Assembly: GCA_013112585.1 (NCBI GenBank)
Contig: JABFGH010000001.1
Span: 124,001 to 188,000 of the forward strand
Length of the DNA stretch: 64,000 nt
Reading direction: 5' to 3'
Origin: Ignavibacteriota bacterium
GTDB lineage: Bacteria; Bacteroidota; Ignavibacteria; Ignavibacteriales; Melioribacteraceae
The notes below the pieces were generated by a model. The model had not been told where the DNA came from. It did no database searches and saw only the letters and a program-made list of their open reading frames with translations. The translations under genes were made by a program, and so were the position numbers. This document shows positions 8,743-16,724 of the stretch, piece by piece. How positions within the stretch are numbered: position 1 is the stretch's first letter; every line of letters starts with the position of its first letter.

Positions 8743-9258
8743 ATGCTTAAATTTATTGTAGATTATATTGAAAGCATCAGCAATGAGGATATTGCATTAC
8801 GCCCGCCGGGCGCGGTTCCTGAAAAAGAGTTCTTAAATAAATGTATTAAATGTAATAAGTGTCTTCAAATTTGTCCCTATGATAGTATTGTTACGGCAGG
8901 TTTAGAACACGGAAGAAGCTTTGGAACCCCTATTGTTAAAGCTCGAGAAGTGCCCTGCTATCTTTGTATGCTTTGTCCGCCTGTGTGCCCTACAGGAGCC
9001 TTAGATAATAATCTTCTTAAAAAAGAAGAAGTTAAAATGGGTGTGGCTGTAATTAATGAACAAACGTGCCTGCCTTATAACGGTATAATTTGCAGAGCTT
9101 GTTTTGAAAATTGCCCAATTTTTAGAAAAGCAATTATTCTTGAAGATGAAATGTACCCTAAGGTAGTTGAAGAGCATTGTGTTGGCTGCGGTATTTGTGA
9201 AAGGGTTTGCCCGGTTGAAAGCTCGGCAATTATTGTAAAGAGTAATCATCATGTTTAG
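8743..9258 (+). CDS. napG: NapG-like ferredoxin with four [4Fe-4S] sites
   Basis: 171 residues with four Cys clusters (CIKCNKCLQICP, CYLCMLCPPVCP, CRACFENCP and CVGCGICERVCP) and the NapG hallmark RPPGA before the first. NapG normally has a Tat leader and works in the periplasm next to NapH. Here the N terminus is only about 20 residues long, with no twin Arg, so it may stay in the cytoplasm or travel with a partner. The ATG at 8743 has no in-frame upstream alternative in the eight bases after napD. The stop overlaps the napH start by eight bases. Confidence 0.88.
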   Translation: MLKFIVDYIESISNEDIALRPPGAVPEKEFLNKCIKCNKCLQICPYDSIVTAGLEHGRSFGTPIVKAREVPCYLCMLCPPVCPTGALDNNLLKKEEVKMGVAVINEQTCLPYNGIICRACFENCPIFRKAIILEDEMYPKVVEEHCVGCGICERVCPVESSAIIVKSNHHV

Positions 9259-10126
9259 TAAGAATAATTTTTATATAAAATTGAATAAGTATAGAAAAGC
9301 AATGCAGGTTTTTAGTCTGCTCTTCTTAATTGCTGTCCCAATTTTAATTTTACTGGATATCAGATATATCATAGGTAATTTATACTCAATAAGTATTTGG
9401 GAAATTGATATTGTTGATCCCTCAATGGTTATTCAAACAATTATTCTATCGAAAGAGTTTTATATACCATTGATAATTGCTGCAATAATCCCCATTGCTC
9501 TTGCATTAATATTCGGCAGAGTATTCTGCAGTTGGATGTGCCCTTATAACACATTACTCGAATTACTTGAATTGAGGTCAATAAAAAGAATTCAAAGAAA
9601 ATTATTTAAAAGAAAAAAAAGTAAAAATAAAAATCCGCGTACTTACATTTATTGGACAATATTTTCCGTAATAATAATTTCAACACTTTTAATAGGATTA
9701 CCAATCTTCACATGGTTTTCGATGCCGGGAATTATTTCATCGGAAATTTTTGCCGCCATAATTGGTTTAGGTATTGGAATTGATTTATTAATATTCGGCA
9801 TAATCTTTTTATCTGAAGTAGTTCTTGGAAATAGGTATTGGTGCAAATATGTTTGCCCTGTTGGTGCATCCTTATCTTTATTCAGAACAAAATACACAAT
9901 GAAAATTACATATAACGAAAGTGTTTGTGATTGTGCTGCGTATGCCGAACCATGCGCCGGTAATTGCCCTTTAAATTTAAGACCTAAAGAAAAAATGCTT
10001 TATCCTTATTGTTTTAATTGCGGAAGATGCATTAAAGTATGTGAGCAAACAGGTAATCAAGCGCTAACTTTTGCTTTTACCGATAAAGATGATAAAAAAG
10101 AAAATATAAATAATGTTGAGGTATAA
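9251..10126 (+). CDS. napH: NapH-like membrane quinol dehydrogenase ferredoxin
   Basis: 291 residues with four membrane helices, two CxxxCP motifs at membrane edges (CSWMCPYN and CKYVCPVGA) and two C-terminal [4Fe-4S] sites (CDCAAYAEPCAGNCP and CFNCGRCIKVCE). This is the NapH/NosR-like arrangement that takes electrons from menaquinol and passes them to NapG and the periplasmic cytochrome. It is translationally coupled to napG by an eight-base overlap, and tatA begins immediately after its stop. Confidence 0.9.
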   Translation: MFSKNNFYIKLNKYRKAMQVFSLLFLIAVPILILLDIRYIIGNLYSISIWEIDIVDPSMVIQTIILSKEFYIPLIIAAIIPIALALIFGRVFCSWMCPYNTLLELLELRSIKRIQRKLFKRKKSKNKNPRTYIYWTIFSVIIISTLLIGLPIFTWFSMPGIISSEIFAAIIGLGIGIDLLIFGIIFLSEVVLGNRYWCKYVCPVGASLSLFRTKYTMKITYNESVCDCAAYAEPCAGNCPLNLRPKEKMLYPYCFNCGRCIKVCEQTGNQALTFAFTDKDDKKENINNVEV

Positions 10127-10318
10127 ATGTTTGGTTCAATTGGTATGACTGAAATTTTAGTAATAATGTTTGTATTAGTTCTACTGTTCGGTGGTAAAAA
10201 ATTACCCGAGTTAGCAAAAGGAATAGGAAACGGAATTAAAGAATTAAAAAATTCAATGAAGGAAATCGAAGAAGATATCGATTTAGACGATATCAAAACA
10301 AAAAAAACTATTAAATAA
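10127..10318 (+). CDS. tatA: TatA/E-like twin-arginine translocase subunit
   Basis: 63 residues: one N-terminal membrane helix (MFGSIGMTEILVIMFVLVLLFG), the hinge GGKKLPELAKGIGNGIKEL, and an acidic amphipathic tail, all typical of TatA. It has no spacing from napH (ATG directly after TAA, GAGGT upstream). A dedicated TatA in the nap operon fits the need to export folded NapA with its cofactor. TatB/TatC are not in the window. Confidence 0.92.
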   Translation: MFGSIGMTEILVIMFVLVLLFGGKKLPELAKGIGNGIKELKNSMKEIEEDIDLDDIKTKKTIK

Positions 10319-10350
10319 AAAATAATGAAATAGTTTATCATAAATAAAAA

Positions 10351-10462
10351 CTCTCCGAGCTGAAGGTCTAAAGAAAATTATCTACGACTGAAAGCCGTAT
10401 GGGTTTAGTAAGAAATTGCTAAGCCTCCCGAATCCCGCAACTGGGATGAATTGGAAAGGAGA
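10351..10462 (+). promoter_or_regulatory. Molybdenum-cofactor (Moco/Tuco) type riboswitch
   Basis: The leader aligns to the known E. coli moaA Moco RNA from memory. The closing stem is TCTCC (10352-10356) with GGAGA (10458-10462). An ACGACT/AGCCGT hairpin with one mismatch occurs at 10384-10398. Stem GGTTTAG (10402-10408) with CTAAGCC (10419-10425) encloses a loop containing AAGAAAT. Then comes the conserved GCCTCCCG (10423-10430), a small TCCC/GGGA hairpin, and TTGGAAAGGAG (10451-10461). The loop, GCCTCCCG and GGAAAGG are the most conserved parts of the family. It lies after the nap operon and before a transport operon, with an intrinsic terminator 46 bases on. Confidence 0.72.
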
Positions 10463-10507
10463 AAGAGAAAATTAATACCGGTTTTATTACAGCCGGTAAT
10501 AAATATA

Positions 10508-10538
10508 AACCTCATCTCCGGATGAGGTTTTTTGTTTT
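10508..10538 (+). terminator. Intrinsic terminator, expression platform of the riboswitch
   Basis: CCTCATC (10510-10516), loop TCCG, GATGAGG (10521-10527), then TTTTTTGTTTT. It is a textbook Rho-independent terminator placed between the riboswitch and the transport operon. A further hairpin, TACCGG (10476-10481) with CCGGTA (10493-10498), lies between aptamer and terminator. It may end nap transcription, or make expression of the 10662-13769 genes depend on cofactor level. Confidence 0.85.
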
Positions 10539-10556
10539 AAACCGATGAAGAAAAAC

Positions 10557-10650
10557 AATAGAACACAAATGACGCAGATAAAGCTGATGATCGCAGATCA
10601 AAACCGTGAAAGTCACCGGCATCTGTGTCATCTGCGTTCCATTGAGAAAC
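10557..10650. repeat. Dispersed inverted repeat, family 2 (copy 1)
   Basis: ATGACGCAGAT near 10570 pairs with ATCTGTGTCAT near 10625 (one mismatch), and CTGCGTTC closes the element. Words such as 'cagat', 'atctgtgt' and 'ctgcgttc' recur at 42888-42973, so this appears to be a genome-wide intergenic repeat. It lies between the terminator and the gene at 10662. Confidence 0.6.
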
Positions 10651-10661
10651 AATAGATAAAT

Positions 10662-11264
10662 ATGCTGAAACTACTTAAAATAGAAAAGCTATCAGAAAGT
10701 AATCTGATTAACACAGCAGTATTTGCTGCTATATGGGGCTTAGCAGAAATATCGCTTGGAACATTTTTACATGCTTCTAAAATTCCATTTCGCGGAGCAA
10801 TAATGTCGCTGCTCGCAACCGCTGTTTTAGTCTGTGCTAAGGTAGTCTTAAAATATAAAGGGTCATTAATTTTGCTTGGTATTGTTACAGCCACGTTTCG
10901 ATTATTCTTAGGAGTTGGATTTAATATAACTCCCTTTGCAGCAATTATTATCGAATCCGTAATTGCAGAGATAGTAATAAACAAGTTCGGTTTCAGACGA
11001 ACGGCGGCAGTGTTAACCGGAACATTAATAATGGTTTACTCAATTACACACGGGTTAATTATGCAGGCACTCTTTTTAGGAATAGATATTTATAAAATGT
11101 ATTACGAACTAATTTTAAAGGTTACAAACAAAGCAGGTTTATCAGAGGAATTAGTTTTGATTTTGATTCTTCTCATTCCCGTAATTCAAATTGGATTAGG
11201 TGCCGCAAGCGGTTCATTCGGCTTTTCTGTGGGTAACCAAATTAATAATATGATAGAGGATTAA
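10662..11264 (+). CDS. S-component-like integral membrane protein (paralogue B)
   Basis: 200 residues, five to six membrane segments, paralogous to the proteins at 776 and 21880: shared WGLAE-x3-G near residue 27 and PFRGA near residue 43, plus a Gly-rich C-terminal helix (GLGAASGSFGF). It resembles an ECF transporter S component in size and topology, but this is not proven. It is the first gene after the Moco-type riboswitch, two bases upstream of a T-like protein. The start codon context is weak (AT-rich, no clear Shine-Dalgarno), so the start may be slightly different. Confidence 0.72.
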   Translation: MLKLLKIEKLSESNLINTAVFAAIWGLAEISLGTFLHASKIPFRGAIMSLLATAVLVCAKVVLKYKGSLILLGIVTATFRLFLGVGFNITPFAAIIIESVIAEIVINKFGFRRTAAVLTGTLIMVYSITHGLIMQALFLGIDIYKMYYELILKVTNKAGLSEELVLILILLIPVIQIGLGAASGSFGFSVGNQINNMIED

Positions 11265-11266
11265 TT

Positions 11267-11824
11267 ATGAAATATTTGATTTTTTTATTTGTGATATCGG
11301 TAATTGTTTTGCCTGCAAAATTTATTATTCCGCTTTCGATATTAATCATGGTACTTTACTTTTCTTTAGATAGAACGGTATTGAATATTCTTAAAAGAAA
11401 ATCAACCTTATTTCTTTTTGCAATTGTGGCAATTATACAACCGATATTAATTGGCGAACCAACAAACTCAATGATGGGTGTTAGTTACTCCGGCTTAGGT
11501 GTTATAAATGGACTCGCAATGTTCTGCCGCGCTATCGTAATAATAAATTCGATATCAATTTTGAATCGTAGAACAGATAAAGAAAGTATAAGATATTTTT
11601 GGGGAAAGCTGGGCATTGAACAATTCGATGCTGTATTTACAAAATCGCAGGAACAGCTTCCCGAAATAAAAGAATCATTTTCTAAATCCATAAAAAATTT
11701 TAATGGAAAAAATTTATTGAAACCGGGTAAATCCAAACCGGCTGAGTTTTTTGCAAATCTAATTGTACCATTTTTACATAAATCAAATTCATTATCATCA
11801 AAAAATAATTTTAACGAGGAATAA
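11267..11824 (+). CDS. T-component-like membrane protein
   Basis: 185 residues. Two N-terminal hydrophobic stretches, a third around 46-62, then GLGVINGLAMFCRAIVIINS, which looks like the conserved G-L-x3-G-L-x4-R helix of ECF T components (CbiQ/EcfT). The following amphipathic region, including LGIEQFDAVFTKSQEQLPEI, fits the coupling-helix region of that family. It is shorter than a usual T component (about 250 residues), and no ABC ATPase gene is next to it. It follows the S-like gene by two bases and ends just before the TonB-dependent receptor, so the three are probably one operon. Confidence 0.62.
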   Translation: MKYLIFLFVISVIVLPAKFIIPLSILIMVLYFSLDRTVLNILKRKSTLFLFAIVAIIQPILIGEPTNSMMGVSYSGLGVINGLAMFCRAIVIINSISILNRRTDKESIRYFWGKLGIEQFDAVFTKSQEQLPEIKESFSKSIKNFNGKNLLKPGKSKPAEFFANLIVPFLHKSNSLSSKNNFNEE

Positions 11825-11825
11825 A

Positions 11826-13769
11826 ATGAAAAAGATATTGTTACTGCTAATGCTAATGCTAATGGCATTTACTCTATCCTTAAATGCGCAAGACACTTTA
11901 AAGAACTATAATCTCGGGGAGGTTGTGGTAACCTCTGAAAAAAGTAACCTTATAAAATCATCATCAGTTTTTGACATTCGTTTAGATGCAATTGAAGAAA
12001 CCGACGGAAATGATATAACATCGGCAATAAAATTTTATCCGGGAATGTATGTAACCACATCATCAAAAAATGAAGCAAGAATATATATGCGGGGATATGA
12101 CCAGCGGCAGGTTGCAGTGTTTCTGGATGGTGTACCCATTTATGAACCTTACACAGGACTTGTTGATTTAAGCAATATGCCTAAATCAGCATTTGAAAAA
12201 ATTACAATTTCAAAAGGAATGCCTTCTCTTGCTTACGGTTCAAATTCTATGGGCGGCACTATTAATTTTATTACTAAACAGCATCTTGATCAAAATATTA
12301 ATTTTAATATTGAAACAGGTAGTGCACACACAACTTCTCTGAACTTAAATGGCGGTTACGGAAATTTATTTTATAATGTTAATGCAGCTTATTCAAAATC
12401 TAATGGATTTGAATTATCTGAGGTGAAAGATAATTTTATGAATGAAGACGGAAGCAGAAGAGACAACAGTGATTACGAAAATTTAGGAGGGATGTTTAAA
12501 CTTGGTTACAACAATTTTAATAATATTAACCTCGCCTACTCGTTAATAGTTGTAAATAATGAAAAAGGTGTTCCCACTGACGTTTATACTTCCAGACCAC
12601 GCTACTGGAGATATTCGGAATGGAAAAAAACAATAAACAACCTTATGTTTAATACAGATTTTGGTACTTCGGTTAGAATAAAGGGTAATGTTTATTACGA
12701 AAATTATAAGAACGTGCTGAACTCTTATGATGACAATAGCTTTACGACACAAAACAGAAAGTATGCATTCCGTTCAACCTATGATGATCATTCGTACGGA
12801 TTAAACCTTTTGAGCAACATTGATGCGGGACTGCCGGGAATAACAAATGTTTCCCTGTCATGGCGTATGGATGTTCACAAAGAAGAAGGAAATATGAATC
12901 AAGGTTTTTCAAAGTATGAGGCATCTGTTTTCAGTTCCGGCTTAGAGCAGGATATTAATATTTCTAAAAATATTTCTGCAGTTGCAGGTGTAGGGTATGA
13001 TCTATTAACCCCTGTCTATTCGGCTGGAAATGATTTGCCCTCAGAATCAAATTCCGTAAATGCATTTGCGGGTATTTCCTACAAAGTAAATAATGCAATT
13101 GCTCTGCATGCAAATGCATCTAAAAAAAATAGATTCCCAACATTAAAAGAATTTTACAGCTCAACGATTGGCAGAGACGTGGCAAACCCGGATCTAAAAA
13201 ATGAACAGAGCTTTAATACAGAACTCGGTATTAATTATAATCTAAATCAGACTATAACATTAAACAGCAATGTATTTTACAGTTCAATAGATGATCTAAT
13301 TCAAGTAGTGTTTCTGCAGGGCGGACTTCGTCAGCTTCAGAATATCAGTAAAGCAGAAATGAAAGGTGTTGAGTTAGGTTTAAGAATATCTGAAAATAAT
13401 TTTAACATGAACTTTGGATATACATACCTTTCAGCAAAAAACACGGCAGATAATGCAAGCAGTGATATTTTGGAATACAGACCCGAGCATGTACTTACAG
13501 CAGTGCCTGCTTATCAATTAGGATTTGGAACAAGCATACGTGCGGAGCTTTTCTTTTTCGGTAATAAATATGGTGTAGATGCAGACACAAGAGACTTTGT
13601 AAAAATGGATAATTATTTGCTAGCTAATTTAAAATTATCACACACATTTTTTGATGACTATACTTTGTATTTAAGAATTAATAATTTAACAGATATTTAT
13701 TATGAAACAGAATATGGTTTCCCTCAACCGGGCAGAGAATTATTTTTTGGATTAAGCTGTGAGTGGTAA
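11826..13769 (+). CDS. TonB-dependent outer-membrane receptor, substrate unknown
   Basis: 647 residues from ATG 11826, which has AACGAGG upstream and begins a clear signal peptide (MKKILLLLMLMLMAFTLSLNAQ); the longer frame from 11763 overlaps the previous gene and is less likely. A TonB box-like LGEVVVTSEK follows, then the plug domain (about 45-150; RIYMRGYDQRQVAVFLDGVPIYEPY, shortened here to its core GYDQRQVAVFLDGVP), and a 22-stranded barrel ending in a Trp. The plug resembles BtuB/FepA-type receptors. It is in an operon behind a Moco-type riboswitch with S- and T-like proteins, which suggests a ligand tied to molybdenum, tungsten or pterin metabolism (inference). Confidence 0.88.
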   Translation: MKKILLLLMLMLMAFTLSLNAQDTLKNYNLGEVVVTSEKSNLIKSSSVFDIRLDAIEETDGNDITSAIKFYPGMYVTTSSKNEARIYMRGYDQRQVAVFLDGVPIYEPYTGLVDLSNMPKSAFEKITISKGMPSLAYGSNSMGGTINFITKQHLDQNINFNIETGSAHTTSLNLNGGYGNLFYNVNAAYSKSNGFELSEVKDNFMNEDGSRRDNSDYENLGGMFKLGYNNFNNINLAYSLIVVNNEKGVPTDVYTSRPRYWRYSEWKKTINNLMFNTDFGTSVRIKGNVYYENYKNVLNSYDDNSFTTQNRKYAFRSTYDDHSYGLNLLSNIDAGLPGITNVSLSWRMDVHKEEGNMNQGFSKYEASVFSSGLEQDINISKNISAVAGVGYDLLTPVYSAGNDLPSESNSVNAFAGISYKVNNAIALHANASKKNRFPTLKEFYSSTIGRDVANPDLKNEQSFNTELGINYNLNQTITLNSNVFYSSIDDLIQVVFLQGGLRQLQNISKAEMKGVELGLRISENNFNMNFGYTYLSAKNTADNASSDILEYRPEHVLTAVPAYQLGFGTSIRAELFFFGNKYGVDADTRDFVKMDNYLLANLKLSHTFFDDYTLYLRINNLTDIYYETEYGFPQPGRELFFGLSCEW

Positions 13770-13851
13770 ATACTTAAAGTTTGCTGTAGTGAAAACAGTG
13801 CAATGTGGTTTTACTTAATGGCGGTTGTAGGAATTTAAATTTTGCCCTCAT

Positions 13852-13893
13852 GAAAAAAAGCAGTCTCACTAAGTTTTGTGGGGCTGCTTTTTT
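13852..13893. terminator. Bidirectional intrinsic terminator
   Basis: A-run (13853-13859), GCAGTCTCAC, loop, GTGGGGCTGC, then TTTTTT (13888-13893). It serves the receptor gene on the plus strand and the HNH gene on the minus strand, which converge here. Confidence 0.85.
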
Positions 13894-13905
13894 AATGAAA
13901 TAAAA

Positions 13906-14796
13906 TCAATCAGTATTCTTTCCAAAATGTAATTCTCGATGGCAATTAGGACAAAGAGCTAAAGCATTTTTGACTGTATCTTGTCCACCATTTGCTAATT
14001 GTATTATATGATGAACTTCCAAATATGGTGAATTATCTTTCGCTTTTATGAATGGTGCGGGGGAATTACATCTTTCACATATTCCATGTGCTCTTTTTAA
14101 AACCTCAGTAATAACGTCTGAATTCCTCCTGTATTGTATTGATTCTACAACTATTTGCTCAGGATATTTGTTGGCTTTCTTTAATCTATTCTTACGTTCT
14201 TTAGATGTGGATTCCTTAGATTTTTCAATTCTTATTTGTAAATCATTTTCTAATTCAATCTCTGATGGAAAATTGTTAGTGGAACTTACAGCTATACTTT
14301 TTAGTCTATCTCTTCTCCCGATTTCAAACGCTTTTAGTGCAATAGCGATACAAACTCTTCGATCTGATTTTACCCAAAATTCATCTTTTTTAACGTATAT
14401 CTCATTTAACTCAAATAATTTTCTAAAGTTTTTAGGATTTTTATAAAGTATATTTAATAAGGATTGTGAATTTCCTTTAAAGATAAATTTTTCTAAAATT
14501 TGATACAGTGGCTGGAAATATTCCTGATCTTTATTATAAAACCTTATGTTCTGCTGAATTTGTCCTGCTTTTCGTCTTCCTCCTTCCCAAGCTAAATTAA
14601 TAATTTCAATGTACGTTTTTATTGCAGGAGTATGTGCATAAAAATTCTTATATCCAATATTTTTTGCTTTTAACGTGTTTTGAAATTCCCTGTTATTAAG
14701 CTTTATTAATTCAAATCCTTTCTCCTTTAAAATATATTTTTCAAAAACTAAAATTAATGGAGTAAACAGTTTGCAGTCTTCAATACTTTTGCTCAT
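13906..14796 (-). CDS. HNH endonuclease-domain protein
   Basis: 296 residues. The C-terminal 55 residues form an HNH domain: CERCNSPAPF, LEVHHIIQLANGGQD, and ALCPNCHREL, with both CxxC zinc knuckles and the catalytic HH intact. The N-terminal 235 residues are Lys-rich and helical and resemble the extra region of McrA-like HNH proteins, but no known recognition domain is clear. It is a single gene. It may be a stand-alone defence nuclease or a remnant of a restriction system; no methyltransferase is nearby. Confidence 0.8.
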   Translation of the reverse strand: MSKSIEDCKLFTPLILVFEKYILKEKGFELIKLNNREFQNTLKAKNIGYKNFYAHTPAIKTYIEIINLAWEGGRRKAGQIQQNIRFYNKDQEYFQPLYQILEKFIFKGNSQSLLNILYKNPKNFRKLFELNEIYVKKDEFWVKSDRRVCIAIALKAFEIGRRDRLKSIAVSSTNNFPSEIELENDLQIRIEKSKESTSKERKNRLKKANKYPEQIVVESIQYRRNSDVITEVLKRAHGICERCNSPAPFIKAKDNSPYLEVHHIIQLANGGQDTVKNALALCPNCHRELHFGKNTD

Positions 14797-14858
14797 CTAA
14801 TACCAAATATTTTATTAAGAAAAATTTAATACTTCTTCACATGTCTGCAAATTACTAT

Positions 14859-15113
14859 TCAAACAACTGCCCCACCACAACTAGAACCAGCCCCCGCCGT
14901 ACATCCGTAACAATGCAGTCCTGTAACAATCCTTTTCGATTTTAGTTTCTCAGCATCAAAATCTTTTAAGTGAGTCGGTGCGCCATGGTTCACATTTAAT
15001 TCAAGCATCTGGTTAAAGTCGCAATCATAAAGCTGTCCATCCAAGCTGACAGACAGAGTATCCTTGCACATTACATTTGCCGCCGTGATATTATTTTGAA
15101 GTTCAAGGGTCAT
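14859..15113 (-). pseudogene. Duplicated 3' end of arsS (gene fragment)
   Basis: 84 codons; from residue 11 on they match the last 75 or so residues of the full ArsS at 15620-16666 (shared NVMCKxTLSVS, DGQLYDCDFNQMLELNV, HCYGCTAGAGSSCGGAVV) with only a few changes. The radical SAM core is absent, so this cannot work as an enzyme by itself. Nucleotide similarity covers roughly 14848-15090 against 15616-15847, giving a direct repeat that flanks the HEPN/MNT remnant. The repeat is a partial duplication or the scar of a deletion between two arsS copies. Confidence 0.82.
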
Positions 15114-15120
15114 TCATCTA

Positions 15121-15438
15121 TTAAGCAACTTTAATCCCTGTATCAATAATCTCTTTTGCAAAAGGATTTTCAATAGTAAAATCCTTAGGATTAAAAGGTA
15201 TTGCCTCAATTTTTGAGCTGTGTGTTAGTGTTATTTTTCGAATCTTATTTTTATCATAAAATCTTACACCGTCAAATTCATCTGACACTAATGCAATATC
15301 AATATCACTTAACTCTGTATAGTTGCCCTTTGCATAACTACCAAAAATAAATGCACCAATAATATTAATACCATGAGCATTTAAGGAATTAATATAGCTT
15401 TCAATCAATTCTTTTATTGTATTTGGGATTTTAGCCAC
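15121..15438 (-). CDS. MNT-type nucleotidyltransferase (antitoxin-like)
   Basis: 105 residues with the minimal nucleotidyltransferase motif GSYAKGNYTELSDIDIALV (Gly-Ser, then two catalytic Asp residues). In HEPN/MNT modules this protein adds AMP to, and neutralises, the HEPN ribonuclease. Here the upstream HEPN frame is truncated, overlapping this gene by 25 bases, so the pair is probably inactive although the MNT frame itself is intact. It lies between the two arsS 3' ends. Confidence 0.82.
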   Translation of the reverse strand: MAKIPNTIKELIESYINSLNAHGINIIGAFIFGSYAKGNYTELSDIDIALVSDEFDGVRFYDKNKIRKITLTHSSKIEAIPFNPKDFTIENPFAKEIIDTGIKVA

Positions 15439-15641
15439 TGATAAAACTCTTTTACTTTATTAAAATAATTTTCTGTAAAATCTTTTGTACAAATTTTATA
15501 AAACTCATTTTTATAGTCCGGGTATCGAACTTCCAAATTAAAATCATTTACTTCATCCAAAAATAGTAAATGTTTTTCTTCCAATTGTAATAAGGTTAAT
15601 CCAAATAAAAAGGGCGTATTCAAACAACCGCCCCACCACAA
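15414..15641 (-). pseudogene. HEPN-domain protein, 5' truncated
   Basis: The visible frame encodes the C-terminal half of a HEPN domain (LEEKHLLFLDEVNDFNLEV, RYPDYKNEF, then an amphipathic helix ending WLKSQIQ). The N-terminal half with the usual RxxxxH catalytic motif is missing. The listed frame runs back into the 3' end of arsS by way of a TTG codon, so the first residues come from arsS sequence in another frame and are not HEPN. True HEPN homology begins near 15612. The gene appears to have lost its start when the arsS end was joined to it. Confidence 0.7.
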
Positions 15642-16666
15642 CTAGAGCCTGCACCAGCAGTGCAACCATAACAATGCTGCCCGGTAACTATTCTTCTCGA
15701 TTTTAGTTTTTTTGCATCAAAATCTTCTAAGTGAGTTGGTGCGCCGTGATTTACATTTAATTCCAGCATCTGGTTAAAGTCGCAATCGTAAAGCTGCCCA
15801 TCCCAGCTAACAGAAAGGGTATTCTTGCACATCACATTTGCCGCTGCAGCAGGATTAAAAGAATCAACAAGTTTCTGCATATATGCTTCATAGTTTCCCG
15901 TTTGAATTAGGTAATCGAGGAAACGGCTGATAGGCATATTTGTAATTGTAAAAAGATTGTTAAATACAACTCCGAATTTATTTTGAAGCTCACGTTTGTA
16001 ATCCTTCTCTAAACTTGTTTGCGATGGAGGCAAAAAAGCACCAACCGGGTTATAAACAAGATTGAAAATTAATCCCGATTCATCCTTCCCGTATCCGAGC
16101 TTATTAAGCTTTTTCATTGCAGCCATCGATTTTCCGAAAACACCTTCGCCTCTTTGCTTGTCTGTAAAACTTGCTTTGTAGTAGGGAAGTGACGAAACAA
16201 TTTCCACTTCATTATCTGCAAGGAATTTCGGATAATCTTCAAATCCATTTGCCTCAAGTATTGTTAAGTTTGAACGGACAATAATATGCCTGTTCAACTT
16301 TTTAACTTCTGTAACAAACCAATTAAAATTCGGATTCATTTCCGGAGCCCCGCCCGTTAGATCAACAGTAGGAATATTAGTTTGACTTAATGCATCAAGG
16401 CAAAGCTGCATTGTTTCTTTCGTCATTATCTCTTTACGGTCGGGTCCCGCATCAACGTGGCAATGCTTGCAAACCTGATTGCACATTTTCCCAAGATTAA
16501 TTTGAAATATTTCAATGTCGCCGGCTTTTAAAAATCCTTCACCAACTAATTCATATTTTTCATCAAAGTGGGGGAATGCAGTTTCCTGATTAATTACTTT
16601 TAACTGCTCATTTGCAATAGCGAGTTTCTCGCCGAATGCTTTCATACTTTTGTGTCGGGCTTGCAT
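15620..16666 (-). CDS. arsS: ArsS-family radical SAM enzyme (arsenosugar biosynthesis type)
   Basis: 348 residues. Radical SAM motif CNQVCKHCHVDAGP (Cys near 63, 67, 70), GGxP-like LTGGAPEMNP, and the family's C-terminal Cys-rich tail CYGCTAGAGSSCGG. ArsS enzymes attach an adenosyl-derived ribose to dimethylarsinous acid in arsenosugar synthesis; some members are selenoproteins. No TGA codon is needed here inside the frame. The usual partner, an AhpD-like protein, lies 58 bases upstream in the same direction. No arsM methyltransferase is seen in the window. Confidence 0.88.
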   Translation of the reverse strand: MQARHKSMKAFGEKLAIANEQLKVINQETAFPHFDEKYELVGEGFLKAGDIEIFQINLGKMCNQVCKHCHVDAGPDRKEIMTKETMQLCLDALSQTNIPTVDLTGGAPEMNPNFNWFVTEVKKLNRHIIVRSNLTILEANGFEDYPKFLADNEVEIVSSLPYYKASFTDKQRGEGVFGKSMAAMKKLNKLGYGKDESGLIFNLVYNPVGAFLPPSQTSLEKDYKRELQNKFGVVFNNLFTITNMPISRFLDYLIQTGNYEAYMQKLVDSFNPAAAANVMCKNTLSVSWDGQLYDCDFNQMLELNVNHGAPTHLEDFDAKKLKSRRIVTGQHCYGCTAGAGSSCGGAVV

Positions 16667-16724
16667 TAAAAATCCTTTTCTATAATCTAAAAAAAATTAA
16701 AAATCAATGATAGTTACAATTCTC

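Noticed and set aside
10351..10462. Cobalamin riboswitch
   Set aside because: CCCGCAACTG occurs, as in B12 leaders, and the downstream receptor is BtuB-like. However, the GGGAA..GGTG start and the GCCAGGAGACC B12 box are missing, while the order of stems, the loop AAGAAAT, GCCTCCCG and GGAAAGG match the Moco RNA.
13906..14796. Part of a restriction-modification system
   Set aside because: The HNH protein has no methyltransferase or specificity gene next to it.
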